A DNA stretch of 64,000 nucleotides from Hirudinaria manillensis (Eukaryota; Annelida; Clitellata; Hirudinida; Hirudinidae). The stretch lies in NCBI GenBank assembly GCA_034509925.1, contig CM067526.1:8198244-8262243 (forward strand). Direction: 5' to 3'. A model generated the notes under the pieces. The model made no database searches and had not been told where the DNA came from. It saw nothing but the letters and a program-made list of their open reading frames with translations. Positions 11,748 to 24,026 of this stretch are shown here, in pieces; position 1 is the first letter of the stretch; the number at the start of each line of letters is the position of its first letter. The translations under genes were made by a program, and so were the position numbers.

Positions 11748-14700
11748 ATGATATCTCTCGCCTGTGTTTTAATATTAGCTTTATGTTCAGGATTATTTTA
11801 TTACTTCGTTAAAATTGCCTTAATTATATGGAGACTTTGCAAGTGTATAAAGACTGTTGCTCAGTTTCCTATGGATGAAAAGCACTGGCTTAAAGGTCAC
11901 CTTCATAAGGTAATTTGGGTGAAAGGAATATGAATGTTCCTTACGACTTTACAATTTTGGCGATATAGTTTACAGGAGAAGAAGGATTGTCGTATTTGGA
12001 ACAGTTGGTGTTGAAATATCCAAGAGCGTGTGGAGTCCATTTCATTAACTTTCTCAGACCTTATGTTGTTGTTCATCATCCCGAAACGGTTAAAGTGGTT
12101 GTGAAAGCTTGCGGTAAGTCAAAATTAAAGTCAACGGCTCAAAGTATATCAGATTTGCCATATTTTACTGAGGATGTAACAAATATGTTTTCGACCTAGC
12201 CACAATAGCATAGGCAATACATATTTTAATTTCGCAGATAATTAAAATATACACAGTAATAGTTTTTATACGAAATTAAACATCAATTTTGTCTCTAGAC
12301 TGTGCGCATAATTACTATACTATATACCATATTTTACTGATATTTAACACAATACCAGTAATAGTGTATTAGTTTAATACTTATCAATATTCAATATTGT
12401 TGGATCCCTGGATCCAGATAATTGAAGAATAATTAAAATTATATTGCTGATTAATTAATTTAATAATTAATTAAATTTAGTGGCAATATAATTTTTATAA
12501 TTAAATAAATGATTGCTATTCAGACTCTTTGGTTTTGAACCTCGACAAATAGATTTAATCTCGGAAAGCAGAGCGAGAGTTAGAGAAACAGCAGATTTCA
12601 ATTCTTAGACAATTAAGCATTGTACATCTTCCAAGCCATCTGACAACTTTCAATAAACCTGACCTTCTATAATTAGTTTGAGGACCCCGGGTTATTACAA
12701 TATTATAAAATATAGTATTATTCAATATTATGCAATATTATAAAGTATAAATACAATAAAGTACAATAATATAAAATATTTCTATCACAACAAAATCTTT
12801 CCGACAAAACAAAGAGTTGTGGCTCAAGCTTTTCCAATTTCTTTCCTATTATCAACTAAGTACATATAATATAACAAATAATTTCTTAAAATGTGATCAA
12901 AAGAAATAATATGTATAAACAAACTCAATGCTTAAGAAGTTAACGCTGATGCAAATGGTCTAAAACTATCTCTTGAAATTTTTAGGAGGAAAGCCATTTT
13001 TCAACGGAACACACGTTTACGGGAGAAGGTGGTTTGGAGAAGGACTTCTTCTTTCAAATGGTGAAAAATGGTCACGGAACAGAAGATTATTGACACCAAT
13101 GTTCCACTTCGACGCACTCAAACATTACATCAAATTTCAGCACCAAGCTGCAGATATATTTTTAGTAATTCTCAATACAAGTCAATTTATTTCTTAAAGT
13201 GATCATACTAAACTTTAGTAAAAAAATTATTTTGGAGAAAGTTCTGTCCTCACATTTGAATAACGTGGCACGTTTGGAACTTCAGATGAATCTTTTGTCA
13301 TGTGCAAAAAACGGTACTGAAGCTGAGATACAGAAGCTATCTTCACACCTTGCTTTTGACATTATTTTGAGATGTGCACTGTCATATCAGAGTGGAGTGC
13401 AGGAAAAGGGGTCAGTCATATTTTTGCTAAAGCATTTAAAAAGTCTCGCATTGAGTTTACAATCGCTTGTTTGCCTATATCTTCTAACAATACCTAAATC
13501 CAAATAATTGCTCTTGAACATTGCATGTATGTGCCTTAAATAAGTAAATCAACATTACATTTTCATAATGTAATTCGACACAAAATAATTTCGTTGTGAT
13601 CCCGTCAGCGAGAGCACATTTCTTTGGGCTGTCTTTTGAATAATGGTAATTAGTGATCCGTATAGGGCACTTTAATTTCGTACTCATTGAATGTTTCCAA
13701 CACATTCTGCTGCTTAGTTCATATAAATTAAATTCACTTTGATTTGCGATCAAATAAACATTAAATTCGTTAAAATGAAGAAATCTACTCCAAAGCACTT
13801 GCTTTGCTTGATATTCTCATGAGAATTGTGAACATTTTTAAGATATAAAAGATCTATTAAACAATGAAAAGTATGCAGTAACAGCAAATAAAACATGGAA
13901 TCTAATTTTATTGTAGGGTAAAGAATTCCTACATAAAAGCGGTAGGTGTGCTTTCAAGATTGTGGATGAAACGTCTTTAGTGAGTTAATACCTCATTAAT
14001 AACAAATTTCCTAAGTTTGGATTTTGGTAATGTCTTTTCTTAATAAGCGCTATTTAATGTACAATATATGTTTATGTATGAGCTTCAGTTTTAGTTGAGG
14101 TTGTATAAAAGGTCGACGACAATGAATTGTATCTTTTGCTTTTTATAGTTCACCTTTGAAACATTTGGATTTTATATATTGGAAAACATCTGATGGAAAA
14201 ACATTTCTGAAAAACTGCGAAATTATTCACGACCTCGCAAACAAATTGATCAGAGAAAGAAGGCAATTGCTGAAGGTGAGGAATAATCAAAATAAATAAA
14301 TAATTATATTCTCAGAGAGTATCCGAGAAGCCGAGTATCCTTCTCCTAATCAGGAGAAATAAAGATTAAATTTAATGTGACTTTTATGAATGTATGTTTG
14401 AATTGTTGGCATATACATATATATATATTTCTAGAGAAACATTTTATTTTAGGAACATCCTGATGAGGCAGAAGGTTATCACGATTTTTTAGACATTCTG
14501 TTGAGGTCCAAAGATGAAGACGGAATTGGATTAACGGATCTTGAAATACGAGATGAAGTGAATACTTTCATAGCAGCAGGTTTTTCTACAGAATTGAGTC
14601 AAAACTATTAGAAAACAATTTAGATTATTTTAAATCATTTCCTATGTATTGTAAGCTTATTATTAAGCAAAGCGTCAGAATATCGCTAGGCTTACCTAGG

Positions 14701-16359
14701 TAGAATCTATTCAGTTGAAGGCTTCGTTTACCATTCAATGGTGTTCCAATCGTTCGATTGCTTGATTTAGTACGTCGACATTAAATGTATTTGTATTTTT
14801 GTTTAATTTAAAAACCATAATAATAATAAAATTTATAATAATAATGAAGAACTTACAAATAGAACTGAGACCCGTCAACAAAGCATTACCCAAAATATCT
14901 TCATTGTTTAGCATAGAGTTCGGAGGAAAGCAAAATATTTTTTAATTTAATGTGTTAGATTTTGACTGTAACTTGGTCAGCATTCGAAAGATCAAGAGAA
15001 GGTTTTGCTCAACAATGCTTTCATGATTTTTAAAGTTAATAAGTACGTTAATTATAGTTACCAAAGAGGTTCCAAAGAAATACCTGGTATGCATAGATCA
15101 AATGATTAATTTTAGTTCTTTTGCTAAAGAATATTTGTGACTTAAGTATTAAAGTGTCGAAAGACTGAACGAATGAACAAAGCCAGTTTAGTGAGTGAGT
15201 GATGGAGTTAGTGCTGCAATAATAATTATGCGACATTTCATGAATAAAGAATTATAATTTTAAAGTATACAAACATGAGCAATTAATTGAAAATAATGAA
15301 AACAGGCTACGAAACAATAGCAGGAAGCATAGCATGGCTTCTATACTCTCTTGCGACGAATCCTGTTCATCAAAATATTTGTCAGAAAGAAATTGATGAT
15401 ATGCTCAGAGGACGACCAGATGATTGCATAAATTGGTTCGAATTTAATACAATTAAAGCTAATTTAATCAATTGTATGATAAGAAAATATATGCGTAATT
15501 GCTTGAAAATCGAAGAGCGTCAACATTTTCAAGAATGCAAATTTAATGCAACATTCCAATTTTATTTTTTATGGTTTTATAATCAATGTTATTAAAATGT
15601 GGATAACATAATTCGATGTATTTGTTTTAAGGAACGACTTGCAGAAATTACCATATCTGACTATGTGCATAAAAGAATCACTGAGACTTTACGCTATTCC
15701 ACTACTTGAAAAGAAATTGGATGAAGATGTTGTCATAGATGGAAAATTGGTCCATGCTGACACATTAGTTCTCGTCAACTTGTTCAGTCTACATCGCCAT
15801 CCTCAAATATGGGAAGATCCTTTGGTAGAGATTGATTGAATGAGGCACTATTGTGTAAACAATTTAATATGTCCTTTTGTTTTTGTCAAAGGCATTTGAT
15901 CCTGAAAGATTTTTAGACGAAAAAATCGAACAAAGGGATCCATATGCTTTTATTCCATTTTTTGCCGGTTCCAGGTAAAGTGCTTTTGACATTTTAAATT
16001 TAATCTTAGAACAACACTTATATTGGCAGCAATTTAAACAATTTCGAAATACTTACAGAAACTGCATCGGACAATCTTTTGCCTTGGAAGAAATTAGATT
16101 AATTTTGTCAAGGGCTTTGAAAAGGTTAGGTTTTTTTATATTTACTTTAGTAATGTGCAAATAAATTTTGTTGTGGTTTTGTAATTTAAACGAAATAACA
16201 AAGTAAGTAACGAACGCAATAAAAAAAATTTCAAAATTTATCTTTAGATTTGACTTCAGTGCAAGTGATAACCATGCACCCATGAAAAGAATTACTTTGA
16301 CATTACGATCCATTAACGGAATTTATCTGAAAGTCACCGAGAGATTCAGGAATGACTAG
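11748..16359 (+). CDS. Cytochrome P450, CYP4-clan, tandem copy 3 (complete, 503 aa)
   Basis: Complete P450 gene in the same 12-exon plan: 11748-11909, 11969-12113, 12986-13164, 13286-13410, 13917-13979, 14149-14275, 14453-14579, 15306-15435, 15632-15824, 15892-15974, 16059-16124, 16248-16359 (1512 bases, TAG). N-terminal hydrophobic anchor at about residues 3-26, then FPMDEKHW. Motifs: [15 protein letters not shown] (helix I; the second Thr of the usual AGxET-T pair is Ile), KESLR, FDPERF, PFFAGSRNCIGQ (haem loop with axial Cys). Introns 2, 4 and 7 are expanded compared with copy 2 (872, 506 and 726 bases). Introns 6 and 8 are nearly the same as in copy 2, whereas intron 9 is unrelated, so the copies have exchanged patches. 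Predicted location is the ER membrane; substrate unknown. Confidence 0.93.
12437..12493. repeat. 57-base inverted repeat in intron 2 of P450 copy 3
   Basis: Perfect 11-base arms AATTATATTGC (12437-12447) and GCAATATAATT (12483-12493) flank an AT-only centre with further self-complementarity. It sits in the enlarged intron 12114-12985, next to other AT palindromes (12700-12780). Could be a small MITE or a chance hairpin in AT-rich DNA. Confidence 0.6.
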
Positions 16360-18383
16360 CAAAGTTTTGATCAAGTGTGCATTTAATTATTGAGATTATC
16401 ATACCTTAACGGTTATTTTATGACTGAATCAGGAAGCTTTTAAATCATTTTTGACACCATTTATGACTCAATCCTTCTTAAACTCTTAAAATTCTTTTTA
16501 ACGCACTCTGCGCTTGCAATAATACAATGCACAATGTGCATTGCACATGTTACAGACTTCAATAGGCGATTTTACTTGAAACCTTTATTAAAATTAAGCA
16601 TGATTTATCTAAAAAATAATTCAATTTCGACGGGATGTAAGGTCTAAGCCTAAGCAAATAAATGATAACTTAATTCTTAATTCGTATATGGGGATGACAG
16701 TCTATAAAATATTGTTAAGGTGTTTCTTTAAACAGGCGAAGTTATTTTTTAATTGATCCGGAAAAGTTTAAGTTGTAGAACGCTAATTAAACTGCGAGCA
16801 ATTAAATTTAAATTGTTAATTAAGCAAGCTCTCTTTTTTGCACTGCTCTCTTAATTATCCCATGCAAAAGGAAGCTTCGAACATCCTAATTCATCATTAA
16901 TGACTAACCACTTTCTATAAAAAAAGCAACTTCTTAATTGTAACAAGTGAAATTTTCGGCTTTGACTAAAGCTAAAGCTGAATTAATATATTTAGTTTTG
17001 AATTGAACTAACATTTCTGTGCTGTTTTTTTTTTAAATTTGTCTGCCCGGGACGCTCTCCGGGAGGTTCGATATCATTTCGTTTAACTATGTTTCTGAAA
17101 CATATTTTGTTTTGCTTCGTTACCTGATGAGATATTATTTGATAGGTAACTCAAACTGTCAAATTCTTTATTTTAATTGTGGGAAGGGAGACAATCTACT
17201 TTTGCTAGGTTCCTGATACAAGTTTGTAGCTCTGCATTATTTTGCGATGCTTTAAGTGATATTAAAATGTTACATTGTTTTCCATATGAATGCTTTTAAT
17301 CAAATAATTTTCCTCACTTTCGAGACACACATCATAACCTCGCCAATTCATAAAACGGTTCTTTTGAAGTTCCATTTGATTCAGTGAATGAAAGATGAAG
17401 GGAAGTTTTTTGGAAGTTTCCGACTTCTGTTAGAAATTAAAAGTCGCTTGTTTTGTCCGGGATTTAAATTACTTGCTTAGGAGTCACTTAATCTTAAACA
17501 TTCATTAAGTCACAGTCATTTGAGTGAATTCATTCCTTAACCTTCATCATGGCCTTAAACATACTAAATTAATGTTAACACATGTTAATTAATACGTTAA
17601 TGTTAACTCTTCACGTTTTTTTCCTGCATATCTTTAGATATATCATTTTTATATGGTTTTGTACTCTGAAGTAAGAATTTTTCAAAGTTATGGCTGATGA
17701 TCCTAGATTTGAAACATATGTACTTCACCATATAATAGCACTTTCACTAATATATTAGAATTCTTAAATAAAACAAAAAGAATTTTAAGATAAACTAAGA
17801 TAAAAGAACACTGAAAGTAACTTCATTTTAAATGCTTGCCCCGCGTTCACATGGTTCTAGTCCTTTATCTCTGCCTGGACAAAATAGAAGTTGGAAGTTC
17901 ATGATATTTGCACCTTTTATGTAAAGAAGTAAAAGTTAAGTAAATGTTTGTAAATATTAGGAATAAATATCTGGCCAAACAATGTTGCAATAATTACATA
18001 TTCCATCAGGCGCTGATCTAGAAAGTTAATCCTAAATGGTGCTACGATGATGCTACTTGTTTGACATGCAACTACATTTTAAACACGCAATTTTTCAGAC
18101 AAAGAGTTGACAAATGTCATAATGCTATTTGAACTTTCATGAGTATGTGGTTCATAATTTCTTTATATTTTTGACATGCATAAATGTTCATTCATAGGCT
18201 ACAGTTCGTTTGAATCCGGTAATCAATGAGATTCCAATCATGATGGTGAAAATAAAGAGATATTTTTATTATGATCTGGCCTGGCTAAAACACAAAATGT
18301 TCAGAATGTCTGTAAATGCGAAACAACGTTCTAGATCAGTTGTTAATCAGTTTTGCTGTTGGATTCCCCCGTTCAGGTTCACC
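16360..18383. other. Intergenic region between P450 copy 3 and the LicD-type gene
   Basis: About 2 kb of AT-rich spacer. I see no gene. A small plus-strand frame near 18240-18290 encodes RYFYYDL, a string also present in the N-terminus of the LicD-type protein downstream (residues 26-32); this may be a decayed duplicate of that start region or chance. Confidence 0.5.
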
Positions 18384-18486
18384 ATTATATTATATTATAT
18401 TATATTATATTATATTATATTATATTATATTATATTATATTATATTATATTATATTATATTATATTATATTATATTATATTATATT
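18384..18486. repeat. Pentanucleotide satellite (ATTAT)n, about 20 copies
   Basis: An uninterrupted run of the 5-base unit ATTAT for roughly 100 bases, ending about 80 bases before the ATG of the LicD-type gene. Apparent open frames through it are only repeat translation. Its perfection suggests recent expansion, and its length is likely polymorphic. Confidence 0.95.
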
Positions 18487-18565
18487 TGTTTGAGATATTA
18501 AATTAAAACTTCCAAAGAAATAAAGATTTGTTCAAGTTGAAATTGCATTTTCTTCAAACAGATTT

Positions 18566-19591
18566 ATGAAGCCTAAAACCCTGATTTATATTCGAAGAAT
18601 TTTCATGACATCCACGTTTCTGTCAATGTTGATCCTTTTGCGCTACTTCTATTACGATTTAGGCATCGACTTAAAGATTGAAGAAATCATATACAAAAAT
18701 ATGCATTCGCATTCAGAAATTGTTTCCAAAAACAAGAGGTGCCTTCAACACCTGTTGGACATCAACGTTGTTGAATACTATTACTACCCAGAAAACGATG
18801 ATAACAACCTTAATTTCAGTACTAGAGGCATCAGAACTAATACACGATTATCCAAAGAATACACGAAACCATCATTGGTTTTGCGCTCGAAACCTACCTT
18901 TTCCCACGAAATCCCAACAGATATCTGCTGGCATGTAATTGCCCATTACATGCCCAACGTGATGGCTCAAGATTATGACATTCTGCGCAACTTGTTGAAG
19001 TTTTTCAAACACGTTGCATCCTTATCAGGCATGGAATATTATTTGACTTATGGTTCGCTTCTGGGTTACGTTAGATTCGACAAGCGTCCCATACCTTGGG
19101 ATGATGACATCGATGTTAGCGTGGATTGTTCTTTCTTCAATACTTTCGAAGAAACTTTCAAAAGTGAACAGAAATTTTATTTTGGAAGTGATTGGGAAAA
19201 CGTCAACTTTTATCCAGAGTTGTTCATCGGCAAAGACTTTGCAAAGGTATTCGATGCTTCCCAGACGAAAATCGACGATTACAATTGGACATTTCCATTT
19301 ATAGATCTATTTTATTACGGCACACCTAAGGATGCTGTCAATGCAACTAATGGCTTAAACTTCGATTCGTTGTCTTCCTTGGAGTTAACTTCGGAAATGC
19401 TAGATCAGAAAGAATTTTTAGGCATTACTTTACCTGTGCCAATAGACACTAAAAGAATGCTGGATCAGCAATATAGGTTCACGAACTCTTGCATACCTTT
19501 GAGCTGGTACCATCGATTTGAAACCCTTAAGCCTTTGAAATACTTCTTCAGCATTGATTGCTCTCTTCTTGAAGGCTTATATGACTTTTAA
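18566..19591 (+). CDS. LicD/fukutin-type putative phospho-sugar or choline transferase, single exon (341 aa)
   Basis: A type II membrane protein: short cytosolic N-terminus, a hydrophobic segment at about residues 11-29, then a lumenal domain. The LicD family signature is clear: YGSLLGYVRF at 162-171 and PWDDDIDV at 177-184, the acidic cluster taken as the metal-binding nucleotidyltransferase centre. LicD relatives transfer phosphocholine (bacterial LicD) or ribitol phosphate (fukutin and FKRP, acting on dystroglycan in the Golgi); animals also carry many uncharacterised lineage-specific copies, and this is best placed among those. The gene is uninterrupted, unlike its neighbours. An AG at 18560-18561 (TTCAAACAG) could be the acceptor of a leader intron. 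AATAAA near 19904 could be the poly(A) signal. Exact substrate unknown. Confidence 0.8.
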   Translation: MKPKTLIYIRRIFMTSTFLSMLILLRYFYYDLGIDLKIEEIIYKNMHSHSEIVSKNKRCLQHLLDINVVEYYYYPENDDNNLNFSTRGIRTNTRLSKEYTKPSLVLRSKPTFSHEIPTDICWHVIAHYMPNVMAQDYDILRNLLKFFKHVASLSGMEYYLTYGSLLGYVRFDKRPIPWDDDIDVSVDCSFFNTFEETFKSEQKFYFGSDWENVNFYPELFIGKDFAKVFDASQTKIDDYNWTFPFIDLFYYGTPKDAVNATNGLNFDSLSSLELTSEMLDQKEFLGITLPVPIDTKRMLDQQYRFTNSCIPLSWYHRFETLKPLKYFFSIDCSLLEGLYDF

Positions 19592-20357
19592 AGTCTTAAA
19601 CAATTTCAATCAATATTTATGTATATCGTGCTTCCCCGGCAGATTTCTTAAAGTTAATGCCTAAAAAGAATCGTTTCTCTGTATATCATTAAAATCACTG
19701 TCAGTGTCTTGCTCGTTATTCTAGCGAATGAAAATGAAAGTTTTATGTTGGAAATGCCATTTAATGTATATTGAAAATGCTTCGAGTAATTGGCTGTTGG
19801 TGAATTTGCTTTGCGTTTGTCTCACGTACTATTGTTCATCTGTTCGGACACGGAATTATATAAACCCTATTTTTTAAATCGGAATCAAGATATAAAACAA
19901 AATAAACTTGAATAGTTGCTTTCTTAAACGACGTAGAATATTTGAATTTTATCTTTTTATACTTAGAAACAAAAATTATTGTTGTTGTGGGACTTTGTTT
20001 TTGTCAAAATGCGATGCGTCATTTCAGTAAAGAGAGGCTTGAAACTCGATCGATTTCTGTCCTGAATCTTGACTCCTGAATCTTACTTGCATTGAAAGAA
20101 TTCCAAACTTCAGGAAATGTAACAGCAGCGATGATGAACTCGGGAGTGGGTAGATCAAATAAAGCTCTATAAATAATATATAATATGTAAATATTAAAAA
20201 ATTCTCCTGGTTTATTACGACTACATCATTTAAACGGAAAATTAATCATCATCAAATCGAAAAGAGATTCAGTAGTATCTGTTTATTCTTAGGACATCAT
20301 CACTTTATCACGCAATAGTTCCGCGTCTAATGACATGACTGGGAAGCATCCGACGAG
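19592..20357. other. Intergenic region before P450 copy 4
   Basis: 3' flank of the LicD-type gene and upstream region of P450 copy 4. No gene or repeat recognised apart from a poly(A)-like AATAAA near 19904. Confidence 0.5.
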
Positions 20358-20364
20358 TATAAAA
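20358..20364 (+). promoter_or_regulatory. Candidate TATA box of P450 copy 4
   Basis: GTATAAAATG, a near-perfect TATA box, lies 91 bases upstream of the ATG at 20449, giving an expected 5' UTR of about 60 bases. It is the strongest promoter-like match in the P450 cluster. Confidence 0.6.
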
Positions 20365-20448
20365 TGAGCAAAGTCTATCTTTATCGAGAAAAGTTTTGTG
20401 CTAAGGAGTCGTTAATCAGAATTAAGTTGATCAACTCAGACATTCGTA

Positions 20449-23400
20449 ATGTTTCAGATTTGCCTGAATTACTGTGCTTCCATTATTGCGTCAATTTTAT
20501 TGTCATATATAACGCTTAATATAATTTATAATTTATACAAGTTCGTAAAAATTGGTAATGCAATAAATAAGTTTCCGATGGATCCAAAGCATTGGTTTTA
20601 CGGTCACGTGAAATTGGTGAACGTCGAATCGATCTTTAAGACGTATAAGAACTTTATTTAAATTTTAAAAAATAACAATTTTCGTTTAGGTTCCAGGTCC
20701 TAACGAAGCCGGCTTGAAATTCTATCGTGAAAGAATTTTAAGGCACCCACGATTGTGTGCCTTTTGGATAGGTAATTGGCTGCGACCTGGTCTGAGTTTG
20801 TATCATCCTGACGCAATAAAAGAATTACTAAAATCTTCAGGTAATATCTTATTAATTTGATTGACAAAATAGTGACGATGTGAGATCATTAACTAAAAAT
20901 AAAGTAAAACTGCTCAGTTCAAAAGTATTCATTAAGCAAGTCACTAAAAGATTCTTACAATGTGTCTTGGATTCTTATAATTTTGCTTAATTTTTGAGGA
21001 TTTGCTTTGCAAAATTATGTAACTGTTTACATAACCCATGATAAATGTATACAAATGTATGATAAATAGAAAGATATAACTATGTATATAATGCCTTTGG
21101 GTATTATTAATACCCATGATACACTTTTCCAAGAACCGAAACCAACAAGCTCAGGAGTCTACAAATATGGCAAAATGTGGATTGGAGATGGTCTTCTATT
21201 AAGTTCTGGTGAAAAGTGGAGTAGAAATAGAAAACTATTAACTAATGTTTTTCACTTTGACATGCTTAAAGAATATTTGAACGTTGAAAACGACTGCACG
21301 GACGTATTCTTGGTAAGTAAATTAATTTATAAAAGTTGGATTTTAATTGCTTTTGGCAATTCAAATCAGGGTAACTTAATGACCATTGCTGAAACTGGAA
21401 GCAGCTTCGAAGTTTTCTCGAAAGTGTCATCGTTAACTTTCGACATAATCCTTAGATGTGCCTTTTCATGCGAAACTGACGTCCAGAATAAGGGGTAATT
21501 TCGTTGGGCATTTTCAGGCTTTAAATAATGTTCTAATGTTATTATAAGTATTATTTTAAATCTGAAAGAAGATTTAATTATTGCCAGAAAGGATCATCCG
21601 TACTTGCAAGCGGTCAGCGAATTGCAAGACTTGTGGATAAAGAGATGCTTGTCAATATTTTATTCAATTCGACGGCATAATATTTTATTTCTGTTTTATA
21701 TTTTTTTCGTTTTTTTTTTAATAGCAAGTTCATTTTGTAGTAAATTTAATTCACACAAATTTTCAGTCACCCCTTTCAGCATTTTGATTTTATCTACCGC
21801 CTCACAAAGGAATATCAAGTGTTCAAACGAAATGCTGTTTTCGTCAAAAATATTTCTGAACAAATCATAAAATCCAAAAAGGAAGCAATGAAAGTTGGTT
21901 TCAACTGCGATGCATTTTATGAAGAGAAAGGATTTTCCATCTAAAAACACTGATGTTTGCGGTAAACAAAATGAACATTTACGTTAATATCAGGTGAAGA
22001 ATCCAAAAGGCTCAAACAAAGTCAAAGGGGATTTTTTGGATGTTCTGCTTTCTGCCCGTGACGAAAACGGAGTTGGACTGACTGACAAAGAAGTTCAAGA
22101 AGAGGCAGATACTTTTCTTTTTGCAGGTTCGATAATGTTGTGACGTATGTTTTCATAATACTGCTTATATTTCTTCAAAATACTTAAATTCGATCTTATT
22201 GATTAGTCTACATTTCTGTTATTTTTAAGGTCACGATACTACTGCTAGCGCTATTTCTTGGACTTTATACGAGCTGGCACAAAATCTAAGTTACCAAGAA
22301 AGGTGTCAAATTGAAATTGATGCTTTGTTAGAAGGACGATTGAACGACCACATGCAATGGTTAGAAATTATTTGAATAAGGCGATCATTCAAATACTCAG
22401 CTACTGATTCAAAATTTTTCCAAAGTTTGGGAGATTTAATAACTTGCGTCAATATAGTCACTTTTGTAAACTCTTTATCAAAGTTATTTCTCATATCTTT
22501 GCTAAATTTCAAAAATTTATGTATCATCTATATTATTTATACATCACTTATATTAAACAGGGATGACCTGCGTAGGTTGAAGTACTTGACCATGTGCATC
22601 AAGGAGGCTCTGAGATCTCATTGTCCAGTTCACATTATAGAAAGAGAGTTAAATCAGCCTTTCGTTTTCGATGGGTTAGAAGTTCCAAGAGGATCAGTTG
22701 TAGCCGTTCATATATATGGCCTGCATCACAACCCTAGAGTCTGGAGCGATTCAATGGTATTTGTTATGCAATTGCATAAAGCGTATACCATCATTTAATC
22801 ATATTAAGGGAAATATAAAGGCAAACTTTAGTAAGCATAAACAGAACTTGGAATGATTTAGAATTATGATCCAGAAAGATTCTCCGAGGAAAGCATAAAA
22901 GAACACGACCCTTTCGCTTTTGTACCGTTTTCAGCTGGTCCTAGGTAAGTAGCATTGATTACATTAGTTGATATTTGACTAGTCAAATGAAACGTGATAC
23001 CATTGAATATTACTAATGAGTAGTAATAACTACATATATTGATTGCATACCCAAGACGTTTGTTAGTTATCTATTATAATATGCGCTGACTTGCCGAGTT
23101 TGCATCAATTTTTAATAAGCCATTGCCACCTTCAAATTATATTGGCATACAATTTGGTACAATTTATTTTCTTAAGAAACAGGTTTAGGTTTGAATAAAC
23201 AAAAACAAATAAAACAAATGAATTTTTGTTGTATACATTGTTGCATACACTGTTATATATTCATTTGATTTTATTGTTCCAGAAACTGTATCGGCCAAAA
23301 TTTTGCAATGGATGAGATTAAATTAGTGGTTGCAAGAACTTTAAAAAGGTAATATTATCAAATATTAAGTTATTCTAAGGATTATTATTATTATTTTTAT

Positions 23401-23531
23401 TTTTATTAATTCCTTTCGTAACATTTAGATTCACATTATCTATCGACCCAAATCACGTGACCCTGCACAAAATGGGGCTGGTCATGAAGACAGAAAATGG
23501 TATGTACATGAAGCTCACCAAAAGACATTGA
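20449..23531 (+). CDS. Cytochrome P450, CYP4-clan, divergent copy 4 (complete, 507 aa)
   Basis: Same 12-exon plan as copies 1-3 but clearly more diverged: 20449-20616, 20690-20840, 21134-21312, 21370-21494, 21588-21650, 21767-21893, 21994-22126, 22230-22359, 22561-22756, 22862-22944, 23283-23348, 23429-23531 (1524 bases). Only exons 2, 7 and 9 among the internal ones differ in length from the paralogues, each by a multiple of three. An N-terminal anchor is followed by [12 protein letters not shown]. Motifs: WSRNRK, canonical helix I AGHDTTAS, KEALR, YDPERF, haem loop PFSAGPRNCIGQ. The shared intron phases show descent from one ancestral gene; the canonical helix I suggests it keeps the older catalytic set-up. 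Ala again stands where typical CYP4 has the haem-linking Glu. Microsomal, substrate unknown. Confidence 0.93.
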
Positions 23532-23861
23532 ATGTACTTTCGCATTGTAAGTTGCAAAGGACAATAATTAGCCAAAAAAATTTAGCTTTAATTTTTGTCG
23601 CCTCAAGTCTTTAATATTTTGATGAAATTTGAAAATTTAGTCTTAGAATAAAAATAAACACAGAACGAGTTTGAAATTGCTCAATTACCGACTATAACTT
23701 TAACTTGAGTGCAAAGACTATTATTTACTATGATTTCAGTGATTATTTACCATGAGTACAGGATAATTTGATCCATTGTCTAATGCTTTTACATTTTGAG
23801 GGGATTTTAGTTTCGTTTTACATCAATTTATAAAGTAAGCATTTTCAAGTTCAACAAATAT
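23532..23861. other. 3' flank of P450 copy 4 up to the Copia insertion
   Basis: AT-rich non-coding DNA. Its last five bases, AATAT (23857-23861), are the left copy of the Copia target-site duplication. Nothing else seen. Confidence 0.6.
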
Positions 23862-24026
23862 TGTTGAGTTTTTATGCTTAAAAACTTGTTTTGTTAAAAT
23901 AGTTTGAATTATTATATTAATGGTTTTTGGTTCCGCTCTCCTTTGTTTCGCTTCTTCTTCCTGTGAATAAAGATGGTCTGGTGTAGTTGGACTTTGAATT
24001 CGATATATTTGAGGTTTATTTCAACA
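23862..24026 (+). repeat. 5' LTR of the Copia element
   Basis: 165 bases, short terminal inverted repeat TGTTG/CAACA, identical by eye to the 3' LTR. It contains an AATAAA (within TGTGAATAAAGATGG) that can serve as the poly(A) signal of the element transcript. No obvious TATA box. Confidence 0.97.

Noticed and set aside
17040..17085. GGTTCGA resembling a tRNA T-loop
   Set aside because: No flanking T-stem, anticodon arm or acceptor stem could be paired around it.
18210..18506. Two overlapping plus-strand frames across the satellite
   Set aside because: Most of their length is translated ATTAT repeat (Ile-Leu-Tyr-Tyr), which stays open in several frames by chance.
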